A DNA stretch of 64,000 nucleotides from Thermococcus siculi (GTDB lineage Archaea; Methanobacteriota_B; Thermococci; Thermococcales; Thermococcaceae): assembly GCF_002214505.1 (NCBI RefSeq), contig NZ_CP015103.1, positions 558,001 to 622,000 on the forward strand. The letters run 5' to 3'. Made by a program: the position numbers and the translations under genes. Below the pieces are notes generated by a model. It made no database searches, was not told the origin of the DNA, and saw only the letters and a list, made by a program, of their open reading frames with translations. Within the stretch, counting starts at the first letter, position 1, and every line of letters begins with the position of its first letter. Positions 45,750-54,275 of the stretch are shown here, in pieces.

Positions 45750-46073
45750 GGCGAGGGGGTCGGGGACTCTCGGGGCACTCCCGAGGAAGTTCCGCCCACC
45801 TCACCGGGGCCGCGGTGCCGCAAGGCACCCGCCGAGAGGCGGGGCAACGGCGCAGAAACGACACGGCCTCCCGGGGATGGGTATGAAGGCGGCGAAGGAC
45901 CCGGTGACGGGTTCCGAGCTAACCCGCAGACGACCCGGGAGGATGCGGTGAAACGGCCGTCCCGCGGGGTGCAAGGCCGAGGGAGGGGCGATGAAGTCCC
46001 GGTGCGAGCCCCGTGGTAGGCCGCTCAGTCGAATGTCCCCTTGATACAGAAGGCGGGCTACGGCCCCCTCGCC
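45750..46073 (+). ncRNA. rnpB: RNase P RNA, archaeal type A
   Basis: This catalytic RNA matures tRNA 5' ends. Helix P1 is a perfect 10-bp pairing of GGCGAGGGGG (45750-45759) with CCCCCTCGCC (46064-46073), fixing both ends. Next is P3 (CTCGGG-GCAC-TCCCGAG), then the conserved GAGGAAGTTCCGCCC (P4 5' strand and CR-I), AGAAACGACACGG, GGATGGGTATGAAGGCGG and near the 3' end AGAAGGCGGGCTAC (P4 3' strand and CR-V). Its 324-nt length fits Thermococcales. The mature 3' end touches the stop codon of the convergent transporter gene. Confidence 0.96.
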
Positions 46074-46919
46074 TCACCTTCTCAGAACGTCGAGGGCTGA
46101 AGCGAGCAGTATGAGCGCCCCACCCACGGCAGTTCTAACCCCCGGCACCTCGCCGAAGACGAGGAGAGCATAAACGACGGCGCTCATCGGGTCGAGGTAG
46201 CTGAGCAAAGCCGCTTCGTTCACCTCAACATCCTTCAGACCCTCCATGTAGAGGAAGAGGGCCAGGACTGTGTGAACCAGCACGAGAACGAGAACCGCCC
46301 ACCAGACAGGAGTTCCGGTGCCCCTAACGAGCACAAACGGCCCGAGGGCAAAGGACGCCACCGCCAGCTGGAGGAACGTCAGAACCTTCCCGTCGACGTC
46401 CCTCAGAAACCTGCCGAAGTTCGGGATGAGGGCGTAGAAGAAGGCCGCGATGAGCGCGAGGACTATCCCGAGAAAGTCCCTGTTGCCAAGGTCCAGCCTC
46501 TGACCGCTCATTATGAGGGCCAGCCCGAGGAAGGCCAGGCCTATCAACCCCCACCTCTTCGCGTTCATCTCCTCCCCGAGGAAGCGCCACGAGATCAGGG
46601 TCGCTATGACCGGGGCGGTGTAGTAGACCAGGACTGCGTTCGCTATCGTTGTGTAGTTGAACGCGGTGAACAGGAAGGCCCAGTTGAGGGCGAGGGAGAG
46701 GCCCAGAGCAAGGAGGGGTTTCCACTTCTCCCCGAGGAGTGGCGGGAGGGCCGAGAGTTTTTCTCTCTCCATTAGGGCGATTATCCCGGCGAGGGTGAGG
46801 GCACCCAGAGAGACCCTGGCGAAGGCAACTCCGAGTCCTGAGAGTCCAGAAAAACGGGCGAAAATCCCCACGCTCCCCCATATCAGCATGGAGGTGGCTA
46901 TTTTAGCACGACCGTTCAT
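46074..46919 (-). CDS. EamA/DMT-family transporter
   Basis: This 281-residue protein has ten helices in two EamA repeats, beginning TSMLIWGSVGIFARFSG and, in the second half, ALIAAFFYALIPNFGRFL. It is a distant paralogue of the product at 40901-41773. Its ATG overlaps the priS stop by 4 bp, placing a transporter at the end of the primase operon; the pairing is probably one of transcription only. The substrate is unknown. Confidence 0.9.
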   Translation of the reverse strand: MNGRAKIATSMLIWGSVGIFARFSGLSGLGVAFARVSLGALTLAGIIALMEREKLSALPPLLGEKWKPLLALGLSLALNWAFLFTAFNYTTIANAVLVYYTAPVIATLISWRFLGEEMNAKRWGLIGLAFLGLALIMSGQRLDLGNRDFLGIVLALIAAFFYALIPNFGRFLRDVDGKVLTFLQLAVASFALGPFVLVRGTGTPVWWAVLVLVLVHTVLALFLYMEGLKDVEVNEAALLSYLDPMSAVVYALLVFGEVPGVRTAVGGALILLASALDVLRR

Positions 46920-47956
46920 ATATCATCCCCGTGCTCCTCGAGCCACAGTTTGTAGGCCTCCCTGACCTCTCTTCTCCTGAACTCTGGAACGGCATCCTCG
47001 AACGGGTCAAAGCGCTCCAGCTTCCTCTCGTCCGGACCGATGTACGTGGTTATCAGGCCGACCTTGGAGTGCAGGCTCGATGGCAGGCGGAGTATCCTCT
47101 TGACGTCGACGGTAACGCGGCCGTCGAAGTAGGCCTTCGAGAAGGTGCTCGAAAGCGCGAAGAGCTTTGTGAGGGTTTTGTAACCTATCCCCTGCGGGAA
47201 CGCCGTAAGCAGGCCCTTCCTCACGAAGTTCTCGTATATTTCCTCGCGGTTCTCAAGGAGCATCTCCACCTGGTTTCTCCTGAGGTTTATGTTGAACAGG
47301 TGGTTCTCGTTCATCCTCCTGAGGAAGTAGCCGAAGCGGAGGCGGAAGACGCGGTAGTAGCCGCTCGAGAGCATTATCTTCCTGCTCTGAATGTCGTCGA
47401 AGGTTATCTCCTCCGCCGCGCTGATGTAGGATAGAACCTTCTCCCTCGCCTTTCCATCGAGGCCCATCGCCCACTCGTCGAGAACCCTGATGTGGTAGCC
47501 CCTGCCCGAATAGATAACGTGGACGTCCTCAAAGCCGAAGTCCTCCTTCAAAACTATCAGGGTGTCCCTGGCCAGCTCCTTCGCGTCTTCCAGACATATG
47601 GGGCACACCTTACCATGTTCGTGGAGGTCCTGGCAGCGCCTCAGTGGTAGATCCTTGGCGTCTATGTCGAACACCAGCTCGGCACCAAGCCATCCCTCCA
47701 TGTCCCTCGGGTTCTCGTAGAGAGCCACCGATGAGTAGATCGCGTAAGGCCCGGTGGCCTTTATGTAGTCCTCCAGGTCCCTCACGTCCAGGAAGACGTT
47801 CTTCCTGTCACTCGGCCCCTCCCCGGTGTGGTCGAAGCCGAACTCCCTGTTGTCGAGGGTCTCAACTATGAACCGTGGCAGTTTCTTTGCGCTCCACTCC
47901 TTCTTGTAATACCTCGCCCTCTCGGCCTTCGTTGCTTCCCTGAACAGTTCGCTCAT
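46916..47956 (-). CDS. priS: DNA primase small (catalytic) subunit
   Basis: This archaeal/eukaryotic-type primase makes replication primers with PriL. The 346-residue protein has the catalytic aspartates in VFDIDAKD (D97, D99). A zinc-binding knob follows directly, C108-x3-H112-x5-C118-x2-C121. YSGRGYHIRVLD supplies the nucleotide-binding SGRGxH motif, and a later conserved Asp follows in the palm. Its start overlaps the priL stop by 4 bp. Confidence 0.97.
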   Translation of the reverse strand: MSELFREATKAERARYYKKEWSAKKLPRFIVETLDNREFGFDHTGEGPSDRKNVFLDVRDLEDYIKATGPYAIYSSVALYENPRDMEGWLGAELVFDIDAKDLPLRRCQDLHEHGKVCPICLEDAKELARDTLIVLKEDFGFEDVHVIYSGRGYHIRVLDEWAMGLDGKAREKVLSYISAAEEITFDDIQSRKIMLSSGYYRVFRLRFGYFLRRMNENHLFNINLRRNQVEMLLENREEIYENFVRKGLLTAFPQGIGYKTLTKLFALSSTFSKAYFDGRVTVDVKRILRLPSSLHSKVGLITTYIGPDERKLERFDPFEDAVPEFRRREVREAYKLWLEEHGDDI

Positions 47957-49197
47957 TTGCCCTCACCTTCCATTCCGGCTCCTTTGCCCTCGTTCTCTGC
48001 CCCTTCGGCCTGCTCATTTTCTTTTCTCTTCCTGTTCTCCAGGTAGAGCTTCCTGAGGTAGTAGGTCAGCGGGTTCTTGATGTTCCGGCAGTCCCTGTCC
48101 GGCTTGCAGAGTTCAGGTGCGTTGGCCCTTATCTTCGAGCAGTTCGGCGGGAAGTACCAGGGTGAGTTCCCGCTGTCCTCGAGGGTGGGCTTATCGGTGA
48201 GGCCGAAGCCGAGGTGGTACCAGATGTTTTTTATCTCGTGGGGCTGATCCTCGAAGAGAGGTGGTGAACAGCGGTTTCCGGCCTCGATGATGATCGGCAT
48301 GATTTCCTTCTCCACCACGCTCAGATCCTGGACGCAGTCCCTTATCCTGACGTCCCTCCTTGGCGGGTTGGGGCATATTCTCGCGTAGCTCAAGAAGCTC
48401 GTCAGGAGGACGGTTATCGCGTAGTTCCTCAGGCCGGCGGGGACGCCCCCGAGGGCCATCTTAACGCACGGGGGAAAGAGGTCGAAGCGCAACGGCTGGG
48501 CCTCGGCCCGTCCCATCTTTTCGAGCCTCTCCTTGAAGTGCTCCCTCGCTATCTTTCCGAGTTCCTCGTAGAGCCGGAAGTAATATCCCGGAAGTTCATC
48601 CCTCACCTCGTAGAGCAGGTTCACCGCCCTGTCAAAGTTCCTCTCGAAGGCACGCTTCCACAGCTCCACCGCCTGACCCCGCGTCAGGTACGCGTAGCCT
48701 TTCCTGATGTATACTTCCTTGAGGGAACCGTCCCAGAGTTCGAGGAACTTTGAAAGATGAATCCGGTACTCCAGTCTCAGGTTCTTTTTCTCCTCCGGGG
48801 AGAGCTCCGTGTGGTGGGTTCTCTCTAGTATTGCCCTGTCCCTTGGGGGGATGTAGTCGCCCCGGACTGCCTCCAGGGGCACCGAGGTTCCTTCCATTGT
48901 TTCCGCCGTCTCTATCTTCAGGGAGTAGATGCCCAGACTTGCCTCTTTGACCAGCTCCATTTCCAGTCCGTAGGGTGAGAAGGCAAGCGCCCCCAGGAGT
49001 GCGTAGAAAGTTAGCAGGTCACGGACGTCGTCCAGCTCCAGGATACCCTTCGGTACCTCGCCGGAGTTTATCCACCTGACACGCTCCAGTGCCGCGTCTA
49101 TACCGACGTAGGAGGGTATTACCATGAGCAGTTCCGTTATTCCACCGAACTCATCTTTAACGATCTTCCGGGCCTCTCTCCCGAATGGATCAAGCAT
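47953..49197 (-). CDS. priL: DNA primase large subunit (Fe-S)
   Basis: This PriL has about 414 residues. The helical N-terminal domain contacts PriS. The C-terminal domain carries four cysteines of the 4Fe-4S cluster (near PPCVKM, NRCSPP, PNCSKI and LCKPDRDC, about residues 240-385), with RNPLTYY-like closing helices. It ends in an acidic, Gly-rich low-complexity tail. The start at 49197 follows GAGGTGA; the upstream ATG at 49212 would overlap that site. Confidence 0.95.
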   Translation of the reverse strand: MLDPFGREARKIVKDEFGGITELLMVIPSYVGIDAALERVRWINSGEVPKGILELDDVRDLLTFYALLGALAFSPYGLEMELVKEASLGIYSLKIETAETMEGTSVPLEAVRGDYIPPRDRAILERTHHTELSPEEKKNLRLEYRIHLSKFLELWDGSLKEVYIRKGYAYLTRGQAVELWKRAFERNFDRAVNLLYEVRDELPGYYFRLYEELGKIAREHFKERLEKMGRAEAQPLRFDLFPPCVKMALGGVPAGLRNYAITVLLTSFLSYARICPNPPRRDVRIRDCVQDLSVVEKEIMPIIIEAGNRCSPPLFEDQPHEIKNIWYHLGFGLTDKPTLEDSGNSPWYFPPNCSKIRANAPELCKPDRDCRNIKNPLTYYLRKLYLENRKRKENEQAEGAENEGKGAGMEGEGK

Positions 49198-49399
49198 GGC
49201 TTCACCTCTCATGAATAGGTATGCTTAGGGAATAAAACCGTTTTCCTTTTACTCTGGAGTGTATCCAAAAATTTGCCTTCATTCCGGGCCGTGGGGCGCC
49301 AGCATTTGAATACTTTTCAAATCCGGTGGGAAAGGGCGAAATTTTTCCAAAAGTTTTATATCTCCTTGGTGCTACATGTTATACCAGAGGGGGTCGTGG

Positions 49400-49412
49400 G
49401 TTCGTAACGAAC
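49400..49412 (+). promoter_or_regulatory. 13-bp dyad in the leader of the second KaiC-like gene
   Basis: GTTCGT-A-ACGAAC lies 18 bp before the ATG at 49430 and about 20 bp after the expected start of transcription (TATA-like gttttatat at about 49354-49362). In DNA it could be an operator; in RNA the hairpin has only a 1-nt loop, so DNA binding is more likely. Confidence 0.4.
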
Positions 49413-49429
49413 TCCAGAAGGTGGTTTGT

Positions 49430-50179
49430 ATGGTCATGGAATACACAGTCAAGAGAGTAAAGAGCGGGATCCAGGGGTTTGATGATTTAATCCAGGGTGG
49501 ATTCCCGAGCGGTACAACTGTTCTGGTTACCGGCCCTACTGGAAGCGGCAAGACCACTTTTGGTGTTCAGTTTGTTTACAAGGGTGCCGAACTGTACGAC
49601 GAGCCTGGCGTCATAGTCACGCTTGAGGAGAGGGCCAGTGACCTCAGAAGGGAGATGCTGGCCTTTGGATGGGATATTGAGAAGTACGAGAAGGAGAGGA
49701 AGATAGCCATAGTGGACGGTGTTAGTGCCGTTGTCGGCCTTCCCTCGGAGGAACAGTACGTTCTTGAGGGCAACCTCAACGCGGAAGATTTTCTCCGATA
49801 TATATACCGCGTTGTCAAGGCCATCAACGCTAAGAGACTTGTGATAGACTCCATACCTTCAATAGCCTTCAGGCTCAGGAAGGAGGAGGAGATTAGGAGG
49901 GTTCTTCTCCAGCTCAACACGATTCTCCTCGAGATGGGCGTCACCTCCATACTCACCACCGAGGCCCCGGAACCCTCAAGGGGCAGAATAAGCCGCTACG
50001 GAATGGAGGAGTACATTGCGAGGGGCGTCGTACTGCTGGACTTTGCCGAGAAGGAGGTCGAATTAAAGCGCTACCTCCTCATCAGAAAGATGCGTGAGAC
50101 AAAGCACTCGATGAAGAAGTACCCCTTCGAGATAAACGAGAAGGGCATCGTCGTGTACCCGAGCGGTGAGGTGTACTGA
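49430..50179 (+). CDS. KaiC-like RecA-superfamily ATPase (second copy)
   Basis: This protein has about 249 residues: Walker A TGPTGSGKTT (about residues 30-39), Walker B-type RLVIDSIPSIAF (about 142-153) and the C-terminal KHSMKKYPFEINEKGIVVYPSGE. It is the same class as the product at 12298-13041 but clearly diverged, and it lacks a neighbouring HTH partner. The ATG at 49430 is chosen because AGGTGG lies 5 bp upstream. The role is unknown; the family has been linked to signalling and motility regulation in archaea. Confidence 0.9.
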   Translation: MVMEYTVKRVKSGIQGFDDLIQGGFPSGTTVLVTGPTGSGKTTFGVQFVYKGAELYDEPGVIVTLEERASDLRREMLAFGWDIEKYEKERKIAIVDGVSAVVGLPSEEQYVLEGNLNAEDFLRYIYRVVKAINAKRLVIDSIPSIAFRLRKEEEIRRVLLQLNTILLEMGVTSILTTEAPEPSRGRISRYGMEEYIARGVVLLDFAEKEVELKRYLLIRKMRETKHSMKKYPFEINEKGIVVYPSGEVY

Positions 50180-50250
50180 TATCCTCTCTGTTCTCCTATA
50201 TTCCTCTGGAGAAGAGTAAGGTTTTTAAAGTTTCGTGATTACTTTCAATC

Positions 50251-51417
50251 ATGGTTACAAACAGGAAATTGGTAATAGTACTGATTACGGCCCTCTCCGC
50301 AATCCTCGGCCTTCTCTTCGTCACTGGGAACGAGAGGGTCGAGTCCAGCTCCTTCACGGGGCTATGTGTTTACTCCAGCGGCGGCTTTTCCGTTCTGAGC
50401 AACGGCGAAGACAGCGTTGGCGTCTACGCATCCCTCGAAGTCGGGAAGGTCTACCGCGTCTTTGGTGTTTTCTTCAACACCTCCTCTGGGGTCAAGATAC
50501 GGCCCGAGAGGGTCGAGGTTACCGAACCCACGTTCCCCCTGGAGTCCATAACCGGTGCCTACTGGCCCTCCCGCGGTTATTACCTGCTGACGCCCGGGAG
50601 AATAAAGCTTGCCCTCCCCCTGCATGTTCCCAAGGGAGGGCTGGTTAGGGTAAACGGCCTCTGGTACGGCGGCAGGTTTTACCCCGTTGGGTACACCCAG
50701 CTTGGAATCCCTTCAAGCCCCTCCGCGGACATGCCGTGGCTGGTTGAGGGCGTGATCCTCCGCACCGGGAGGAGCACGATCCTCTGGAACGGGAGCGAGG
50801 AGATCATTCTCTATCTCCCCTACGGCACCGAACTAAAGCCCGGCCAGAGGGTTAAGGTCCTTGGAATCGTCAGGTTCTACTCCAAACTCTCGCTCTTTGT
50901 GGATTCACCGGAGGACGTTGAGATATTGGGAACCGCGATGGAGAGGCCTGTTAGGGAGGCGGGTGTTGGGGAGGTCGCCACGGGAAACTGCACCGTTGTT
51001 GGAAGTGGACGCTCCCTCAAACTGAACTGCACCGACCTGAGGCTCTACGGCTTCTCCGCCAGGGTGGGGGATACCGTTCACCTCGAGGCCCTCAGGAGGA
51101 AATCCTCCCTCCTCTGCCTGAACTGCACCGTCGTGATTCCCCGCGAGGAGCTTCCGAACGGTATCTGCTCGTTCTCCCCCGGAAGGTTTGCGAGAATAGT
51201 CGGAAACGTTTCGTGGGTTAAGGTTTATCGGAACGGCTTTGGGCTGGCCAACGTAACGAGCGGGGACTGCTGGGTTCTCCTCAAGCTCAGAAAGTCCCTG
51301 GGGGTTTCGGTTGAAGAGAACCAGACCGTGACGGCATACGGCTTCTTCACGACCTATAGGGACATGCCGGCCTTCGAGATACAGTCGGGTGATGATCTGT
51401 GCTCAGGGAACTGCTGA
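50251..51417 (+). CDS. Secreted or anchored protein with repeated OB-fold-like modules
   Basis: This 388-residue protein has an N-terminal hydrophobic segment (about 7-26, signal or anchor). Several beta-barrel-like modules of about 70-80 residues follow, each with an OB-type turn: VGKVYRVFGVF, GGLVRVNGLWYGGRFYPV, PGQRVKVLGIVRFYSKLSLFV, VGDTVHLEALR, and RIVGNVSWVKVYRNGFGLANV. Cysteines in the second half may pair. A TATA-like ggtttttaaag about 25 bp before the ATG suggests a leaderless message. Its end overlaps the TctA-like gene by 19 bp. What the OB folds bind outside the cell is unknown. Confidence 0.75.
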   Translation: MVTNRKLVIVLITALSAILGLLFVTGNERVESSSFTGLCVYSSGGFSVLSNGEDSVGVYASLEVGKVYRVFGVFFNTSSGVKIRPERVEVTEPTFPLESITGAYWPSRGYYLLTPGRIKLALPLHVPKGGLVRVNGLWYGGRFYPVGYTQLGIPSSPSADMPWLVEGVILRTGRSTILWNGSEEIILYLPYGTELKPGQRVKVLGIVRFYSKLSLFVDSPEDVEILGTAMERPVREAGVGEVATGNCTVVGSGRSLKLNCTDLRLYGFSARVGDTVHLEALRRKSSLLCLNCTVVIPREELPNGICSFSPGRFARIVGNVSWVKVYRNGFGLANVTSGDCWVLLKLRKSLGVSVEENQTVTAYGFFTTYRDMPAFEIQSGDDLCSGNC

Positions 51418-52529
51418 TGGGGATAGCCGGGGGAACGCTCAGCGGAATCTCGCCCGGGATACACGTTAACACCCTGGCGGCGTTTCTCGACGGACTCGGA
51501 ATCGGAGACAACCTCCTCCTCTTCGCCATGGGGCTGACCCACACTTTTCTCGATGTGATCCCTTCCGCGTTCCTTGGAGTTCCGGACGAGGGGACGGCCC
51601 TCGGCGTACTGCCCGCACACAGGCTGGTTATGGAGGGTAGGGCAATGGAAGTGGTTAGAATAGCGCTCTGGGCCAGCCTTCTCGCGGTTCTGGTATCGTT
51701 CCCCCTCATCCCTCTCTACCTTAGGATCGCCCCCCTCTACCGTCCCGGTTTTGGGCGCTTCGCGGTTCTCCTTCTCGCGGCTTTTCTCATCTTGGCCGAG
51801 AGGGGAACGCTGAAGCTCTACGCTCTTCTCATCTTTCTACTCTCAGGTCTCCTCGGAATTCTCACCTTCCGCCTCGGCCTGAACCAGCCCTTTTACCACC
51901 TCTTCACGGGCCTCTTTGGGATTCCGGTTATCCTGCTGGCCTTGGAAAGGAAAAACTCTCCGGCTTTTGAGTCTAAGGGGCGCGAAATCTTGATGGAGGA
52001 AAAGCACTTCACGGCTTTCTCTTTCCTCGGGACCATTCTTGGAATGGTCGCTTCCCTCGTTCCCGCTTTTACAGCGTCGCAGGCGGCCCTCATGGGTTCT
52101 TTCATTTCCCGGGACGAGCGCTCCTTCTTAGCGGTAGTTTTCTCGGTCAACACCGCCAACTTCCTCTTCTCTTTCCTAAACTTCCTGGCGACTGGAAGGC
52201 GGAGAAACGGCATCGTTGCCCTCATGAACCCCCTGCCCAGAGGGACGCTCACATTCTACCTCCTCGCGGCGTTGTTCGTTTCCATCGCTGTTCTCCTCTA
52301 CGGCGAGCCACTGGCCGGGGTTATACTGGGCGTCCTGCGGAGAATCCCCTACAGAACGCTTAACTCCAGCGTGCTCCTCTTTCTGGTGGTCCTATCGTAC
52401 GCTTTTGACGGCTTCCCCGGTGTTTTGGTGCTCACCGGCGCGTCAATGGTGGGAGTGCTCGCCGTTCTGCTGGGCGTTAAAAGAACGAACTGTATGGGGG
52501 TGCTGATGCTCCCCATAATAATCGGATAA
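51399..52529 (+). CDS. TctA-like (DUF112) transporter
   Basis: This 376-residue protein has about 10-11 membrane helices. The start GGTLSGISPGIHVNTLAAFL is the archaeal form of the TctA signature, repeated in the second half as GTILGMVASLVPAFTASQAALMG. Classic TctA proteins take up tricarboxylates with TctB and TctC, but neither partner is here, so the substrate and mechanism are open. The GTG start at 51399 follows GGGTGATGAT inside the end of the OB-fold gene. Confidence 0.85.
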   Translation: MLRELLMGIAGGTLSGISPGIHVNTLAAFLDGLGIGDNLLLFAMGLTHTFLDVIPSAFLGVPDEGTALGVLPAHRLVMEGRAMEVVRIALWASLLAVLVSFPLIPLYLRIAPLYRPGFGRFAVLLLAAFLILAERGTLKLYALLIFLLSGLLGILTFRLGLNQPFYHLFTGLFGIPVILLALERKNSPAFESKGREILMEEKHFTAFSFLGTILGMVASLVPAFTASQAALMGSFISRDERSFLAVVFSVNTANFLFSFLNFLATGRRRNGIVALMNPLPRGTLTFYLLAALFVSIAVLLYGEPLAGVILGVLRRIPYRTLNSSVLLFLVVLSYAFDGFPGVLVLTGASMVGVLAVLLGVKRTNCMGVLMLPIIIG

Positions 52530-52540
52530 GAAGGAGAGGA

Positions 52541-52849
52541 TCAGGCGGATTTCTCCCTCATAATCCTCTGGAGTTCAACGTAGTCCGTCACGATTTTCTT
52601 TCCGTCGAGGGTGGTGAAGTAGGCCTTCTTGACCCTCACCTTTTTCATCTCTGTGTACTTCATCTCGGGCGGATCGTAAGAACCGGGTTCGACGACCTCG
52701 TCCTCGACCGTGTACGTCTCCAGCTCCGGCTGTCCCACGTACTTCCAGACCTCGTAGAAGACCTCCGGCTCGAGGTGGATTTCGCCGTCGATCTCTATCC
52801 AATCCGCCCCGGTTTCCTCAAGAAACTCCTTCACTACCTCGAAGTGCAT
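52541..52849 (-). CDS. Small conserved-looking cytoplasmic protein, unknown function
   Basis: This acidic protein has 102 residues. A predicted helix-strand start (HFEVVKEFLEETGADWIEIDG) is followed by a Glu/Tyr-rich middle and a basic C-terminal helix (VELQRIMREKS). The frame is open to 52987, but GGTGAT before the ATG at 52849 and the position of the TATA box favour the short form. It is divergent from the methyltransferase gene and shares a TATA element with it. The family is not recognised. Confidence 0.7.
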   Translation of the reverse strand: MHFEVVKEFLEETGADWIEIDGEIHLEPEVFYEVWKYVGQPELETYTVEDEVVEPGSYDPPEMKYTEMKKVRVKKAYFTTLDGKKIVTDYVELQRIMREKSA

Positions 52850-52879
52850 AGAATCACCAGCATAATTTAGGACGCTAAG

Positions 52880-52890
52880 GGTTATATACC
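52880..52890. promoter_or_regulatory. Candidate shared bidirectional TATA element
   Basis: GGTTATATACC is nearly symmetric (9 of 11 positions, counting the central base) and is the only good TATA-like sequence between the divergent starts at 52849 and 52920. Starts 25 bp on each side would leave leaders just long enough for the GGTGAT (left) and GGTGGTGA (right) ribosome sites. Flanking purines on one side may decide direction. Confidence 0.45.
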
Positions 52891-52919
52891 TATCGCCGAA
52901 CTTCAACCGGTGGTGAGAG

Positions 52920-54110
52920 ATGGCGAGGGTAATCGTTGACGCGCAGGCTGCGAGAGCCATAGGAAAGGGTGCGATGATAGTGTTCAAGAAGGGTGTGGTG
53001 AGAACCGAGGGGGAGTTTTCGCCGGGCGATATAGTCGAGGTCTACACGAGGGGAGGCAAGTTCCTCGGGAAGGGTTTCGTCAACCCGAACTCCAATATAA
53101 TGGTCAGGCTGATCACGAAAGACCGCGAGACAGAGGTCAACAAGGAGCTCTTCCGCGAGAGGATAAGGAAGGCCAACGAGTACCGCAAGAAGATCCTCGG
53201 CTACGATAAGGCCTACAGGATGGTCTACGGCGAAGCTGATTACCTTCCGGGTCTCATAGTCGACCGCTTCAACGAGATAGCCTCCGTTCAGATTTCGAGC
53301 GTTGGCATGGAGAGATTTAAACTCGACCTTGCCGAGGCCATAATGGAGGCCGAACCGGAGATAGAGACTGTCTTTGAGAAGAACACGGGGCGCTCAAGAA
53401 GAAGGGAGGGCCTCCCCGAGGTCGAGCGCGTCCTCCTCGGGAAGGAGAAGTACCGGACTATAATAACCGAGGGTAAGGCCAAGTTCCTCGTGGACATGCG
53501 CGGTCAGAAGACGGGCTTCTTCCTCGACCAGAGGGAGAACAGGATAGCCCTTGAGAAGTACGTAAAGCCGGGCATGAGGGTTCTTGATGTCTTCACCTAC
53601 ACTGGCGGCTTCGCAATCCACGCCGCCGTCGCAGGCGCTGACGAAGTCGTTGCCGTTGACAAATCCCCCTGGGCAATCAACATGGTGAAGGAAAACGCGA
53701 AGCTGAACGGTGTCGAGGACAGGATGAAGTACGTCGTTGGAAGTGCCTTCCCGGTCATGGAGGAGATGATAAAGAAGGGTGAGAAGTTCGACATCGTTAT
53801 CCTCGATCCTCCTGCCTTCGTTCAGCACGAGAAGGACCTCAAGAGGGGTCTAAGAGCCTACTTCAACGTGAACTACGCCGGCCTTCAGCTCGTCAAGGAG
53901 GGCGGAATACTCGTCACGGCATCCTGCTCCCAGCACGTGGACATGCAGGCCTTCAAGGACATGGTTATCGCTGCAGCCGCAAAGGCAGGAAAGTTCCTTA
54001 AACTCCTGGAACCCTACAGAACCCAGGCGCCGGACCACCCGATACTCATGGCATCAAAGGATACCGAGTACCTGAAGGCTCTCTTCCTCTACGTTGAGGA
54101 TATGAAGTGA
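52920..54110 (+). CDS. RlmI-type class I SAM-dependent rRNA methyltransferase
   Basis: This 396-residue protein has an N-terminal PUA domain (about 1-75, GDIVEVYTRGGKFLGKGFVNP), a small middle domain and a Rossmann methyltransferase domain. The latter has motif I VFTYTGGFAIHAA (about 222-234), motif IV LDPPAFV (about 298-304) and TASCSQHVD (about 337-345). Its cysteine matches the catalytic position of RlmI-like 5-methylcytosine enzymes. The likely substrate is 23S rRNA, but the exact site cannot be read. GGTGGTGAGAG precedes the ATG. Confidence 0.92.
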   Translation: MARVIVDAQAARAIGKGAMIVFKKGVVRTEGEFSPGDIVEVYTRGGKFLGKGFVNPNSNIMVRLITKDRETEVNKELFRERIRKANEYRKKILGYDKAYRMVYGEADYLPGLIVDRFNEIASVQISSVGMERFKLDLAEAIMEAEPEIETVFEKNTGRSRRREGLPEVERVLLGKEKYRTIITEGKAKFLVDMRGQKTGFFLDQRENRIALEKYVKPGMRVLDVFTYTGGFAIHAAVAGADEVVAVDKSPWAINMVKENAKLNGVEDRMKYVVGSAFPVMEEMIKKGEKFDIVILDPPAFVQHEKDLKRGLRAYFNVNYAGLQLVKEGGILVTASCSQHVDMQAFKDMVIAAAAKAGKFLKLLEPYRTQAPDHPILMASKDTEYLKALFLYVEDMK

Positions 54111-54212
54111 AGGCTATACATAGCGTTGGGGACGATGAGGAGAATGCACCTCCACTGAACCCGGCAGTTCGTGATGAGAAAAAGGGTCTGAGTCCCTGAA
54201 CCATTTTATTAT

Positions 54213-54265
54213 GGCTATTTGAATAACCAAAATTCTTTTATATTTGGTCATTTAAATGACCAAAT
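54213..54265 (+). promoter_or_regulatory. Palindromic double operator at the AAA ATPase promoter
   Basis: A perfect 24-bp palindrome occupies 54242-54265 (half-site ATTTGGTCATTT). A related imperfect dyad, GGCTATTTGAATAACC, lies at 54213-54228, with centres 33 bp apart, about three helical turns. Between and overlapping them is the TATA-like cttttatatt (54235-54244), so transcription should start within or just after the perfect palindrome. This fits cooperative repression by a dimer bound on one DNA face. Confidence 0.65.
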
Positions 54266-54275
54266 GGTGAGTCTA

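Noticed and set aside
54132-54191. Possible second C/D-box RNA (ACGATGA, CTGA, GTGATGA, CTGA)
   Set aside because: The C box is a variant, the first guide would be 16 nt and the second 10 nt, and the D'-C' spacer is 12 nt. The spacing is poor compared with the guide RNA at 476-531, so it is not annotated.
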